In this document: positions 16,471-24,035 of the stretch, in pieces | Layout of the letters: each line of letters opens with the position of its first letter | Position numbering within the stretch: position 1 is the first letter of the stretch | Origin: Pseudaeromonas paramecii | GTDB lineage: Bacteria; Pseudomonadota; Gammaproteobacteria; Enterobacterales; Aeromonadaceae | Length of the DNA: 64,000 bases | Assembly: GCF_039540575.1 (NCBI RefSeq) | Contig: NZ_BAABFC010000001.1 | Coordinates: 1-64,000 of the forward strand | Direction: 5' to 3' | Made by a program: the position numbers and the translations under genes | Notes under the pieces: generated by a model | The model's input: the letters and a program-made list of their open reading frames with translations, nothing else | Database searches by the model: none | Told to the model about the DNA's origin: nothing

Positions 16471-18171
16471 TCAGCGGGACAACTGGTAGCTCATCACCAT
16501 CTGTTCCATGCCTTCTGCGGCCTGGCGCAGGCTCTGGCTGGTCTGTCCCAGCTCCTTGGCTACATGCTCCGTCTCTTCCACCGCATCGCGGATCACCACC
16601 AGAGCATCGGTGACCTGGTTGGCCACCAGGGTCTGCTCTTCGGCGGCGGAGGCGATCATCTCGCTGTGTTCGGACAGCTCACTGGTCTGCTGGGCGATGG
16701 CCATGAAGCGCTCGCTGGCATCCCCCGCCTCGCCCTTGGCCTGTTGGGCCGTCTTGACGCTGGTCTGCATCATGGCCACCGCCTGGTGGGTCTGCTGCTG
16801 CAGGGCGGTGATCATGTCGGCGATTTCCCGGGTAGCCTGCTGGGTGCGCTTGGCCAGCTGGCGTACCTCATCGGCCACCACGGCAAAACCGCGCCCTTGC
16901 TCGCCGGCGCGGGCCGCCTCGATGGCGGCGTTGAGGGCCAGCAGGTTGGTCTGCTCCGAGATGCCGTTGATGGTATCCACAACGGAACTGATGACGCCAA
17001 CCTTGTCCTCCACCTCGTTCACCGATTGGGCGCTGGAGTCCAGGTTGCGGGTCAATAGCTCGATGGCCTGGATGGTGCTGCCGATCTTGCCGACGCCACC
17101 TCCGGCCAACTGGTCGGTTTCCTGGGCATTGACCGCAGAGTGCTGGGCGTTTTGCGCCACTTCGCGGATGGTGGTGACCATCTCCTCCATGGCGGCCGCC
17201 AGGTTGTCCAGCCGTTGCCGTTGCTCCAGGATGGCTCCCCCCACTTCCACCATGCCGTCGTTGAGCTGGCTGGAGGCGGCAGACAGGGAGAGGGCGTTGT
17301 CCTGCTGCTGATGCAAGAGGCCGGCGAGCTGCAGACGGGTACTCTCCAGCGCCTGGTTGATGGTGGCAAACTCATCCCGGCCGATGGCCAGGATAGGGTG
17401 ACTCAGGTTCTTGTTGGCGATGGCTTGCAGCCCGGCCAGCGCCTGCTTGACCTGGGCGGAGATGGTGCGGGCAAACAGGCCCACCAGCAGGGCCAGGGCC
17501 ACCAGGATCACCAGCAAAATGCCGGCACTGTGCTTGAGGTAGTTGAAGAAGGCCGTATCGGCGGCATCCAGATAGACGCCGGAAACCAGCAGGTAATCCC
17601 CCAGGGGGTAGACATAGGCCGCCTTCAAGATTTTGTGGCTGCTGCCGGGTTTCATGTAGGGGTAGCGGATCAGCTCACTGTGACCGGACTGGGCGATTCG
17701 TACGAAGGCCTGGTTGACGTTCTCGTCACTGTCTTGCAGCAGGACGGGGTCCAGGTAATTGCCCAGACGAGCGTGATCCGGCGGATAGACCAGCAGTTGG
17801 CCCTGCCGATTGGTGATGAACAGGTAGCCGCTCTTGCCTTCACCCCAACGGGCGGCCTCCAGCAGGGGCGTGGCCTGGGCGATAAAGGTGGCGGGATCCT
17901 GACTCAGCATGGGCGCCAGCAGCTGGCCATAGCTTTCCACCTGATTGACGAGACCGGCTTCAATCACCTCACGGATCTCCTCCCGGGTGATGTTGGCGGA
18001 GATCAGGTTGCCCAGGGTGGTCAGCAAGATGACAGAGCCCAACAGGATGCGCATCTTGCCATTGAAGCTGAAGTAGCTGATCCAGCGATGCAGCCGGCCA
18101 CACTGGGGCTGTCTTGATGCCGACGAGAAGCTGAGAGTCGATGCGGCAATCGGTTGGGCAAAGGTATTCAC
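16471..18171 (-). CDS. methyl-accepting chemotaxis protein, paralogue of neighbour
   Basis: A 566-residue receptor with the same plan as its neighbour: cytosolic N-terminus, TM1, single-Cache-like periplasmic sensor with Y-L-F-I-T-N-R and Y-P-P-D-H-A-R-L-G, TM2 next to K-H-S-A-G-I-L-L-V, HAMP and a near-identical signalling domain. The best start is the GTG at 18171, five bases after AAGGAG; it makes the protein almost the same length as the paralogue. An upstream in-frame ATG would add 64 residues of non-matching sequence. The two receptors are nearly identical in the signalling tip and diverge in the sensor, so a local duplication with ligand divergence is likely. Confidence 0.92.
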   Translation of the reverse strand: MNTFAQPIAASTLSFSSASRQPQCGRLHRWISYFSFNGKMRILLGSVILLTTLGNLISANITREEIREVIEAGLVNQVESYGQLLAPMLSQDPATFIAQATPLLEAARWGEGKSGYLFITNRQGQLLVYPPDHARLGNYLDPVLLQDSDENVNQAFVRIAQSGHSELIRYPYMKPGSSHKILKAAYVYPLGDYLLVSGVYLDAADTAFFNYLKHSAGILLVILVALALLVGLFARTISAQVKQALAGLQAIANKNLSHPILAIGRDEFATINQALESTRLQLAGLLHQQQDNALSLSAASSQLNDGMVEVGGAILEQRQRLDNLAAAMEEMVTTIREVAQNAQHSAVNAQETDQLAGGGVGKIGSTIQAIELLTRNLDSSAQSVNEVEDKVGVISSVVDTINGISEQTNLLALNAAIEAARAGEQGRGFAVVADEVRQLAKRTQQATREIADMITALQQQTHQAVAMMQTSVKTAQQAKGEAGDASERFMAIAQQTSELSEHSEMIASAAEEQTLVANQVTDALVVIRDAVEETEHVAKELGQTSQSLRQAAEGMEQMVMSYQLSR

Positions 18172-18666
18172 GTTGGCTCCTTGTGGGGTCAAGTCAAGAT
18201 CAGGCCGGGATACCCCGCCGCTGCTTGTTTGTTTTGTCTGAAATCTTGCATAAATAACCCCTTGGGTGACAAGGGGCGTTGTTTCAATTGATCGGCCTGA
18301 CGCAAAAAAAATCGAGAAAAAACACATAATTGCGGGCCGACTCACACCCGTGGTACCCGGCATAGGATGCCGAGCACTGCTCCCCGCTGACCCTGGCTGC
18401 CTGCGCCGGGCGGGTGGCTACCCGGCTGGTAGGACCTGCTGACGAAAACTCGGACTCACAAGGGTCGTCTTGGTCATTGAGTGTGACCCTGGCTACAGCT
18501 TTGGTGGGCAATACATGACGGCGTGCCACGGCACTGCGATGCTCAGTAGTGTCATGGGCCCGGTAGCGCCTCCTGCCTATGGTTGCGTCTCGGGGCCTTT
18601 TGATCTCCAAACGGCCTCCTAACCCGAGCAGCTTGATCCAACGCCGATGGGAGAAGTTAAAAGCGA
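18172..18666. other. 495-bp gene-free block with internal repeats
   Basis: No convincing reading frame on either strand. It contains two copies of the 8-mer GACTCACA (18339 and 18453) and two of the 11-mer TGACCCTGGCT (18388 and 18484), each pair in the same order. Stem-loops include a 7-5-7 repeat at 18258-18276, a 6-3-6 repeat at about 18359-18373, and GCCGGG/CCCGGC near 18404-18425. It lies between the divergent receptor and GGDEF-EAL genes and so must hold both promoters. A structured RNA is possible, but I could not match it to a family I know. Confidence 0.5.
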
Positions 18667-20433
18667 ATGTTAGCCGTTCTTTTTTCAGGATTACTGATCC
18701 TGATCAGCCTTCTAGCTCTCTTGCTGGCGTTGTGGCGTCACAACCGACGCTTGGAGCAGGGTCAACGTCACATGCAGGCGCTGATGGACAGCATCCCGGA
18801 TCTCGCCTGGGTCAAAGACACCCAGGGTCACTTTCAATTCGTCAATGCGCATTTTGGCAAGGCGTTTGGCCGCCAACCCCAGAGCCTGATTGGTCAGACG
18901 GATTATGATCTCTCCAGCTGTGGTCAGGCGGAGGCATACCTGCAGGATGACAGGCAGGTGATGGACAGCGGCACCTTGCTGCGCCGTGAGGAGATCATCA
19001 CGGGGGAGGGCGGCAAGATCAGCTGGGCCGAGACCATCAAGGTGCCGGTAAGAGACCAGCAGGGACGGGTGGTGGGCACTGCCGGCACCGCTCGGGATAT
19101 CACGGAGCGCAAGGCGGCCGAAGATCTCATTCGTCACCTGGCCATGCACGACTATCTGACGGATCTGCTCAATCGCCCCGGTCTGGAACAAAGCTGCCAG
19201 AGTATCTTGCAGCAGGCTCAGACCTCCGGGCAGGGGGTGGCGCTCTTCTTCATCGATCTGGATAACTTCAAGAACATCAACGACACCCTGGGCCACGGCG
19301 TGGGGGATAAGGTGTTGCAGGTGGTGGCCGAGCGGCTCAAGGGCTGCCTGGGAGCCTCAGATGCGGTGGGGCGGCTCGGTGGCGACGAGTTTGTGGTGAT
19401 CCTGGGCGGTATCGCCAGCCGTTTGGCTGCCATCAAGCAGGGGAATCTGCTGCGACGCCAACTGGAGCAACCCCTGGAGGTGGACGGCATCGGCTATGAG
19501 TTGACCTGTAGCATGGGCATGAGCACCTACCCGGAAGATGGGCGCGATTATCATGCCCTGGTGCGGGGGGCGGACATCGCCATGTATCATGCCAAGAACC
19601 ATGGCAAGGGCCATCTGGCGGAATTCAACGCCCAGCTGGGTGCGGACTCCCTGCGCCGCATGACCATGGAGCGCAAGCTCAAGGAGGCGATCCGACGGGA
19701 TGAGTTCTTCTTGAATTTTCAGCCCCAATACGATCTGGCCAGTCGCAGCATCGTCGGCGTCGAGGTGTTGCTGCGTTGGCAGAACGAGGAGCTGGGGCTG
19801 GTGCCGCCCGGGCTCTTCATTCCGGTGGCCGAACAGTCACGCATCATACTGGACATAGGTCACTGGGTGCTGGAACAGGCCATGAGCCAGAATCTGGCCT
19901 GGGGCCGCGCCGGCTTGCCCATGCTGCCCATGGCAGTCAACCTATCGGCCTTGCAGGTGCACCAGCATGACTTCGACGAGCAGGTGACCAATCTGCTGCG
20001 CCAGCATGCCTATCCGGCCGACCGTCTGGAGCTGGAGCTGACCGAGAGCGTCATCATGGATAACGCCATCCCGGTGCTCCGACAACTGGAACAGCTGCGC
20101 AGCAGCGGGGTGCGCATCAGCATCGACGACTTTGGCACCGGCTACTCCAATCTGGGCTATTTGAGTCGTTTCCCGCTGGATGTGCTCAAGATAGATCGCT
20201 CCTTCATCACCCATATCCATGAGCAGCCCCAGCAGCAGCAGATAGTGCAGGCCATCGTTCAGCTGGCCCGTGCCTTTGACTTGCAGTTGGTGGCCGAAGG
20301 GGTGGAGCAGGAGGCGGAGCTGGCCTTCTTGTCGTCCCTCGGGGTGGAGCGGGTGCAAGGCTATCTGCTGGCACGTCCCTTGAGTGCGTCACAGATGGCC
20401 GAACTACTGGGAGGCCAGAAGGGCGTCGCATGA
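18667..20433 (+). CDS. PAS-GGDEF-EAL cyclic-di-GMP enzyme
   Basis: A 588-residue dual c-di-GMP protein. One N-terminal membrane segment (about 2-21) is followed by a PAS domain (about 35-150) ending in the D-I-T-E-R-K-A linker, a diguanylate cyclase domain with intact G-G-D-E-F (238-242), and a phosphodiesterase domain. The EAL motif reads E-V-L (366-368), a common active variant. The downstream catalytic motifs T-E-S, D-D-F-G-T-G-Y-S-N, K-I-D and E-G-V-E are intact. The inhibitory RxxD site is lost (G-A-S-D), so feedback inhibition of the cyclase is unlikely. The stop overlaps the next gene (ATGA). Confidence 0.93.
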   Translation: MLAVLFSGLLILISLLALLLALWRHNRRLEQGQRHMQALMDSIPDLAWVKDTQGHFQFVNAHFGKAFGRQPQSLIGQTDYDLSSCGQAEAYLQDDRQVMDSGTLLRREEIITGEGGKISWAETIKVPVRDQQGRVVGTAGTARDITERKAAEDLIRHLAMHDYLTDLLNRPGLEQSCQSILQQAQTSGQGVALFFIDLDNFKNINDTLGHGVGDKVLQVVAERLKGCLGASDAVGRLGGDEFVVILGGIASRLAAIKQGNLLRRQLEQPLEVDGIGYELTCSMGMSTYPEDGRDYHALVRGADIAMYHAKNHGKGHLAEFNAQLGADSLRRMTMERKLKEAIRRDEFFLNFQPQYDLASRSIVGVEVLLRWQNEELGLVPPGLFIPVAEQSRIILDIGHWVLEQAMSQNLAWGRAGLPMLPMAVNLSALQVHQHDFDEQVTNLLRQHAYPADRLELELTESVIMDNAIPVLRQLEQLRSSGVRISIDDFGTGYSNLGYLSRFPLDVLKIDRSFITHIHEQPQQQQIVQAIVQLARAFDLQLVAEGVEQEAELAFLSSLGVERVQGYLLARPLSASQMAELLGGQKGVA

Positions 20434-21344
20434 AGTGGGGCTTCTTTGATGCAGCCTTGCCGGAGGCCAGCCTGGCCCACGTGCTGGCGCTGGCGCAGTC
20501 GCTGGGGGTGACACAGCTGGAGCTAGGCTGTGGCGGCTATCCCGGCGAGGCCCATTGCCCCCGCCTGGCGCTACTGCGTCAGCCGGCCCGGCGACAGGCC
20601 TGGCAGCAGCAGATAGCGGCGGCCGGCTGCCAGGTAGGCGCGCTGGCCTGTCACGTCAACCCCCTGCATCCTGATCCGGCGCTGGCCCGCCTGCACCGTC
20701 AGCAGCTTAGTCAGGCCCTCGAGCTGGCGGCCGCGTTGGAGGTGCCGACCCTGGTGACCTTCTCCGGGGTCGGTGGCCAGGGGGCTGTGCCCAACTGGCC
20801 CGTGGTGGGCTGGCCCTACGAGTTTACCGATTATTACCAGCAGGTCTGGCAGCGGGAGCTGATCCCCTTCTGGCAGGCAATGAGCCGGCGGGCACAGAGC
20901 CTGGGGGTGCGCCTGGCGCTGGAGCTGCATGGCGGTTTCCTGGTGCATTCCCCGGGCACCCTGCTGGCGCTGCGAGAGGCCTGCGGCCCGGCGCTGGGCG
21001 CCAACCTGGATCCTTCTCATCTGTGGTGGCAGGGCATGGATCCCCTGAGCGCCATCGAGCTGCTGGGGGAGGCGCTGTTTCATGTTCACCTCAAGGATTG
21101 GCAGGCCGATCCCCAGTTGCAGGCACGCTGGGGTCTGCTGGACGGCCGGGATGAGCGGTTGGGGCCGCGCAGCTGGCGCTATTGCCTGCCGGGTGACGGC
21201 CATGGTGCCGAGTTCTGGCGCCCCTTCTTGCTGACACTCAGGGCCCAAGGTTATACCGGCATGCTGAGCCTGGAGCATGAGGCAAGCGATCGACAGCCAG
21301 AAGCCGGGATAAGGCAGGGCCTGGCCTGGCTGATGGGCCTCTAA
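20430..21344 (+). CDS. sugar phosphate isomerase/epimerase family protein
   Basis: A 304-residue TIM-barrel protein of the xylose-isomerase-like family. Candidate metal ligands occur in order along the barrel: Glu in A-L-E-L-H-G-G, Asp in N-L-D-P-S-H, His in H-V-H-L-K-D and Glu in S-L-E-H-E. It probably isomerises or epimerises a sugar or keto-sugar; inosose-type substrates are typical for the family. Its ATG overlaps the stop of the GGDEF-EAL gene, so the two are co-translated. That pairing is unexpected, and nothing nearby names the substrate. Confidence 0.82.
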   Translation: MKWGFFDAALPEASLAHVLALAQSLGVTQLELGCGGYPGEAHCPRLALLRQPARRQAWQQQIAAAGCQVGALACHVNPLHPDPALARLHRQQLSQALELAAALEVPTLVTFSGVGGQGAVPNWPVVGWPYEFTDYYQQVWQRELIPFWQAMSRRAQSLGVRLALELHGGFLVHSPGTLLALREACGPALGANLDPSHLWWQGMDPLSAIELLGEALFHVHLKDWQADPQLQARWGLLDGRDERLGPRSWRYCLPGDGHGAEFWRPFLLTLRAQGYTGMLSLEHEASDRQPEAGIRQGLAWLMGL

Positions 21345-21495
21345 CGAGGCTCAATCTTGTGGTCCGACGCTATACTGATACTAATGATACTTCTTTACGT
21401 GTCTGCCAGGGCAAGCCTGTTGATCTGGCGCAAAAATGCCATGTGAGCCAGCTCAAAGATTATTTTTTCTAATCCGAAGCAGGAAAAATGGTCAA

Positions 21496-21524
21496 TTGTG
21501 GGGCCTGAGGGGCGGGACTATAGT
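21496..21524 (+). promoter_or_regulatory. sigma-70 promoter of the DUF1127 gene
   Basis: TTGTGG (21496-21501) and TATAGT (21519-21524), separated by exactly 17 bases. The predicted transcription start is near 21531, about 20 bases before the ATG at 21552. Confidence 0.65.
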
Positions 21525-21551
21525 TAGCCCAACACCAAGAGGAGACACATC

Positions 21552-21743
21552 ATGGCCACGCATACCGCTTCTCACCTCGCAACGGCTTCCCACACCAGTC
21601 TGCTGTCCTTGTTCATGACCTGGTACGAACGGGCGCGCAGTCGGCGTGAGCTGGCCGAGCTGCCCCCCTACCTGCTACGGGATATCGGTCTGACCGAAGG
21701 GGATCGCTACAGTGAGACCCACAAGCCGTTCTGGCGCGAATAA
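21552..21743 (+). CDS. DUF1127 (YjiS-like) small protein
   Basis: A 63-residue protein with the DUF1127 signature: W-Y-E-R-A-R-S-R-R-E-L-A-E-L followed by the L-L-R-D-I-G-L motif. In alphaproteobacteria, related short proteins act in RNA-based phosphate and C1 metabolism control, but the function here is unknown. AGGAGA precedes the ATG, and a good sigma-70 promoter lies just upstream, giving a very short leader. It is monocistronic, ending at the 21837-21859 palindrome. Confidence 0.85.
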   Translation: MATHTASHLATASHTSLLSLFMTWYERARSRRELAELPPYLLRDIGLTEGDRYSETHKPFWRE

Positions 21744-21836
21744 GGTCGGTTGACATGGGACTGTCGAGTGTCTGTTTACTGAGCACTAAGCCTTCCCTGT
21801 GGTGAGATGTTCCCGTGTCGGTCATGCCTTGAAAGA

Positions 21837-21859
21837 ACCCCGCAGCTGCGGGGTTTTTT
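21837..21859. terminator. shared terminator of DUF1127 gene and trxC
   Basis: Perfect 18-base palindrome (21837-21854) followed by six T on the plus strand. On the minus strand it is followed by a less perfect TTCTTTC. It overlaps the edge of the trxC stop codon. Confidence 0.85.
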
Positions 21860-22296
21860 CATTCTGGGGCCAGCTGGCTGTCGAGCCACTGCAGTAGGAC
21901 TCCCTTGGGCAGGGCGCCTTGCATCTGGCCCAGCAGCTTGCCTTGGCGGAACAGCATCAGGGTAGGAATGGAGCGGATGGCGTAGCGACCGGCCACCGCG
22001 GGTTGGGCCTCGGTGTCGAGTTTCACGCAGCGCAGACGTGGCTCCTGCTCCCGGGCCAGGGCCTCGAACACAGGTGCAAACTGCCGACAGGGCCCGCACC
22101 AGCTGGCCCAAAAATCCACCAGCACCGGCAGATCCGAGCCAATCAGGCGATCGAAGTTGGCGTCTGTCGCCGCCAGGGGCTGGCTGGCAAACAGTGTCTG
22201 CTGGCAGTGGCCACAGCGGGGGGCCTGGTGCAGGCGCACCGCCGGCAGACGATTGAGGCGGCCACAGTGGCCGCAGAAGGTGGTGATGGTGGTCAT
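21859..22296 (-). CDS. trxC: thioredoxin 2
   Basis: TrxC is a cytosolic disulfide reductase with an N-terminal zinc finger. The 145-residue protein has four zinc-ligand cysteines in two C-G-H-C motifs (8, 11, 28, 31) and the active-site W-C-G-P-C (Cys67, Cys70). The cis-proline segment S-I-P-T-L follows. Its ATG overlaps the mdlB stop, making it the third gene of an mdlA-mdlB-trxC unit, so redox repair may be expressed together with this exporter. E. coli trxC is OxyR-regulated and monocistronic. Confidence 0.95.
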   Translation of the reverse strand: MTTITTFCGHCGRLNRLPAVRLHQAPRCGHCQQTLFASQPLAATDANFDRLIGSDLPVLVDFWASWCGPCRQFAPVFEALAREQEPRLRCVKLDTEAQPAVAGRYAIRSIPTLMLFRQGKLLGQMQGALPKGVLLQWLDSQLAPE

Positions 22297-24035
22297 ACCG
22301 TACTCCTATGGGCTTGCAGTTGCTGCTGCAGACGGCAGAGGTGGGCGTAGTGACCTTCCTGAGCCAGCAGGCTGGCATGGTTACCCTGCTCCAGAATGCG
22401 TCCTTGGCTCAGCACCAGGATCTGATCGGCCTCCACCACGGTGGAGAGGCGGTGGGCGATGACGATCAGGGTGTGTTGACCCCGCAAGCGGTTCAGGCTT
22501 TGCTGCAGCAGCTGTTCCGTGTAGGCATCCACGCTGGCGGTGGCTTCGTCCAGGATCAGTAGCCTGGGCTGACCGGCCAGGGCCCGGGCCAATGAGAGCA
22601 ACTGACGTTGACCGGCGGAGAGATTGCGGCCGCCCTCCTGCAGGGACAGGGCCAAGCACTGGTCAACCGGCAGTTGCAGCAAGGCCGGCAACTGTACCGT
22701 CTCCAGCACCTGCCGGACACTGGCCTCGTCCAGTTCCCGTCCCAGGCGGATGTTGTCCGCCAGCGTGCCGGCGAAGATGAAGGGATCCTGCTGCACCAGG
22801 CCGATCTGTTGCCGAACCTGGCCCAGATCCAGTTCCTGCAGCGAGGCATCATCCAGCCAGATCCGCCCCTGCTGTGGACTGTAGAGTCCCAGCAGCAGGC
22901 TGATGAGGCTGCTCTTGCCACTGCCGGTGTGACCGACCAGGGCCAGCATCTGCCCCGGGGCCAGCTGGAAGTGGATGTCGCTGAGCACCGGCTTACCCCC
23001 CGCCTGATAGGCAAAGGTCACCGCCTCGAAGCGCACGGCGCCTTGCAGCTGGCAGTCACGGCCGTTTTGCCGCTCCTGGGGCGCATCCAGCAGGGCAAAG
23101 ACCCGCTCGCCGGCCACCAGGGCCTGCTGCAGTTGGCCCACCATGTTGGCCAGCTCGTTGAGCGGTTCTATCATGCGGCCCAAATAACTCAAGAAGGCAT
23201 AGATGAGTCCCACCTGCAGCGGATGGGGGCCGGGGCTGGCAAAGGCGGCCAGCAGCCCCACGATCACCAGCAATTTGAGCAGCTCGATGAGGGGCCGCAG
23301 CAGCAGGCCGTTCAGCCGCAGCTCCTGCATGCGCGCCTGGCGTTGCCGCTCGTTGAGCCCATCCAGGCTGGCCAGGGCGTGACGGCCCCGATTAAAGGCC
23401 CGTACCACCGCCATGCCCTGCAGGGACTCGTTAAGCTGGCCGTTGATCTCTGCCAGCAGCTGGCGGCTGGTACGCACCAGCGGCAGACTCCATCTTTGGT
23501 AGCCGACCATGATCACCAGGGTGCCCAACAGTAAGCCGCCAGCCAGCAAGGCCAGCCGCAGATCCAGCCAGGCCATGGCCGCCAGTATTCCCAGCAGTAG
23601 CAGGCCCTTTTGCAGGGTACGGCCAATGATCTGCAGATAGAGGGTCTTCAGGGCCTCGGTGTCGTTGGTGAGGGTGGAGATCAGCTGACCGGTGCGACTG
23701 TGATCCAGCCAGCTGCTGGGCAGCCGCAAGGTGGCAGCAAACAAGGACTGGCGCACTTGGGCCACCAGAGTCTGGGCCACTTGATTGAAGCCCAGCGCCT
23801 GGCGGTAGCCGGCCCAGGCACACAGCAGTTGCAGCCCCACATAGAGGGCCCCCAGCTGCAGGGCGGGGATCAGTAACAGGGGCGGCTTGAGCAGGTAATC
23901 GTCGACAAAATACTGGATGAGCAGGGGGCCCGCCACCTCTGCCAGGGTTGCCAGCAACAGCAGGCCCAAGGCCCGCATCAAGGGCCGCCAATGGGGCAGG
24001 GCATAGGCCAGCAGACGGCGCAAGGTCATCTTCAT
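22293..24035 (-). CDS. mdlB: ABC exporter subunit MdlB
   Basis: Half of a heterodimeric multidrug-type ABC exporter. The 580-residue protein has six membrane helices and then an ATPase with Walker A G-H-T-G-S-G-K-S, signature L-S-A-G-Q, catalytic L-D-E and the switch His in I-A-H-R-L-S. The Y-A-F-I/L-S-Y-L-G-R segment matches E. coli MdlB. It overlaps mdlA and trxC by 4 bases each. The native substrate is not established. Confidence 0.9.
   Translation of the reverse strand: MKMTLRRLLAYALPHWRPLMRALGLLLLATLAEVAGPLLIQYFVDDYLLKPPLLLIPALQLGALYVGLQLLCAWAGYRQALGFNQVAQTLVAQVRQSLFAATLRLPSSWLDHSRTGQLISTLTNDTEALKTLYLQIIGRTLQKGLLLLGILAAMAWLDLRLALLAGGLLLGTLVIMVGYQRWSLPLVRTSRQLLAEINGQLNESLQGMAVVRAFNRGRHALASLDGLNERQRQARMQELRLNGLLLRPLIELLKLLVIVGLLAAFASPGPHPLQVGLIYAFLSYLGRMIEPLNELANMVGQLQQALVAGERVFALLDAPQERQNGRDCQLQGAVRFEAVTFAYQAGGKPVLSDIHFQLAPGQMLALVGHTGSGKSSLISLLLGLYSPQQGRIWLDDASLQELDLGQVRQQIGLVQQDPFIFAGTLADNIRLGRELDEASVRQVLETVQLPALLQLPVDQCLALSLQEGGRNLSAGQRQLLSLARALAGQPRLLILDEATASVDAYTEQLLQQSLNRLRGQHTLIVIAHRLSTVVEADQILVLSQGRILEQGNHASLLAQEGHYAHLCRLQQQLQAHRSTV

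Noticed and set aside
16067..18330. Sigma-28 flagellar-type promoters for the chemoreceptors
   Set aside because: A GCCGATCA near 18293 resembles the -10 box, but no TAAA lies 15 bases upstream; nothing better in the other spacer.
18277..18660. Cyclic-di-GMP riboswitch upstream of the GGDEF-EAL gene
   Set aside because: Attractive by position, but the GCAAAGCC core and matching tetraloop receptor of the class-I aptamer are absent.
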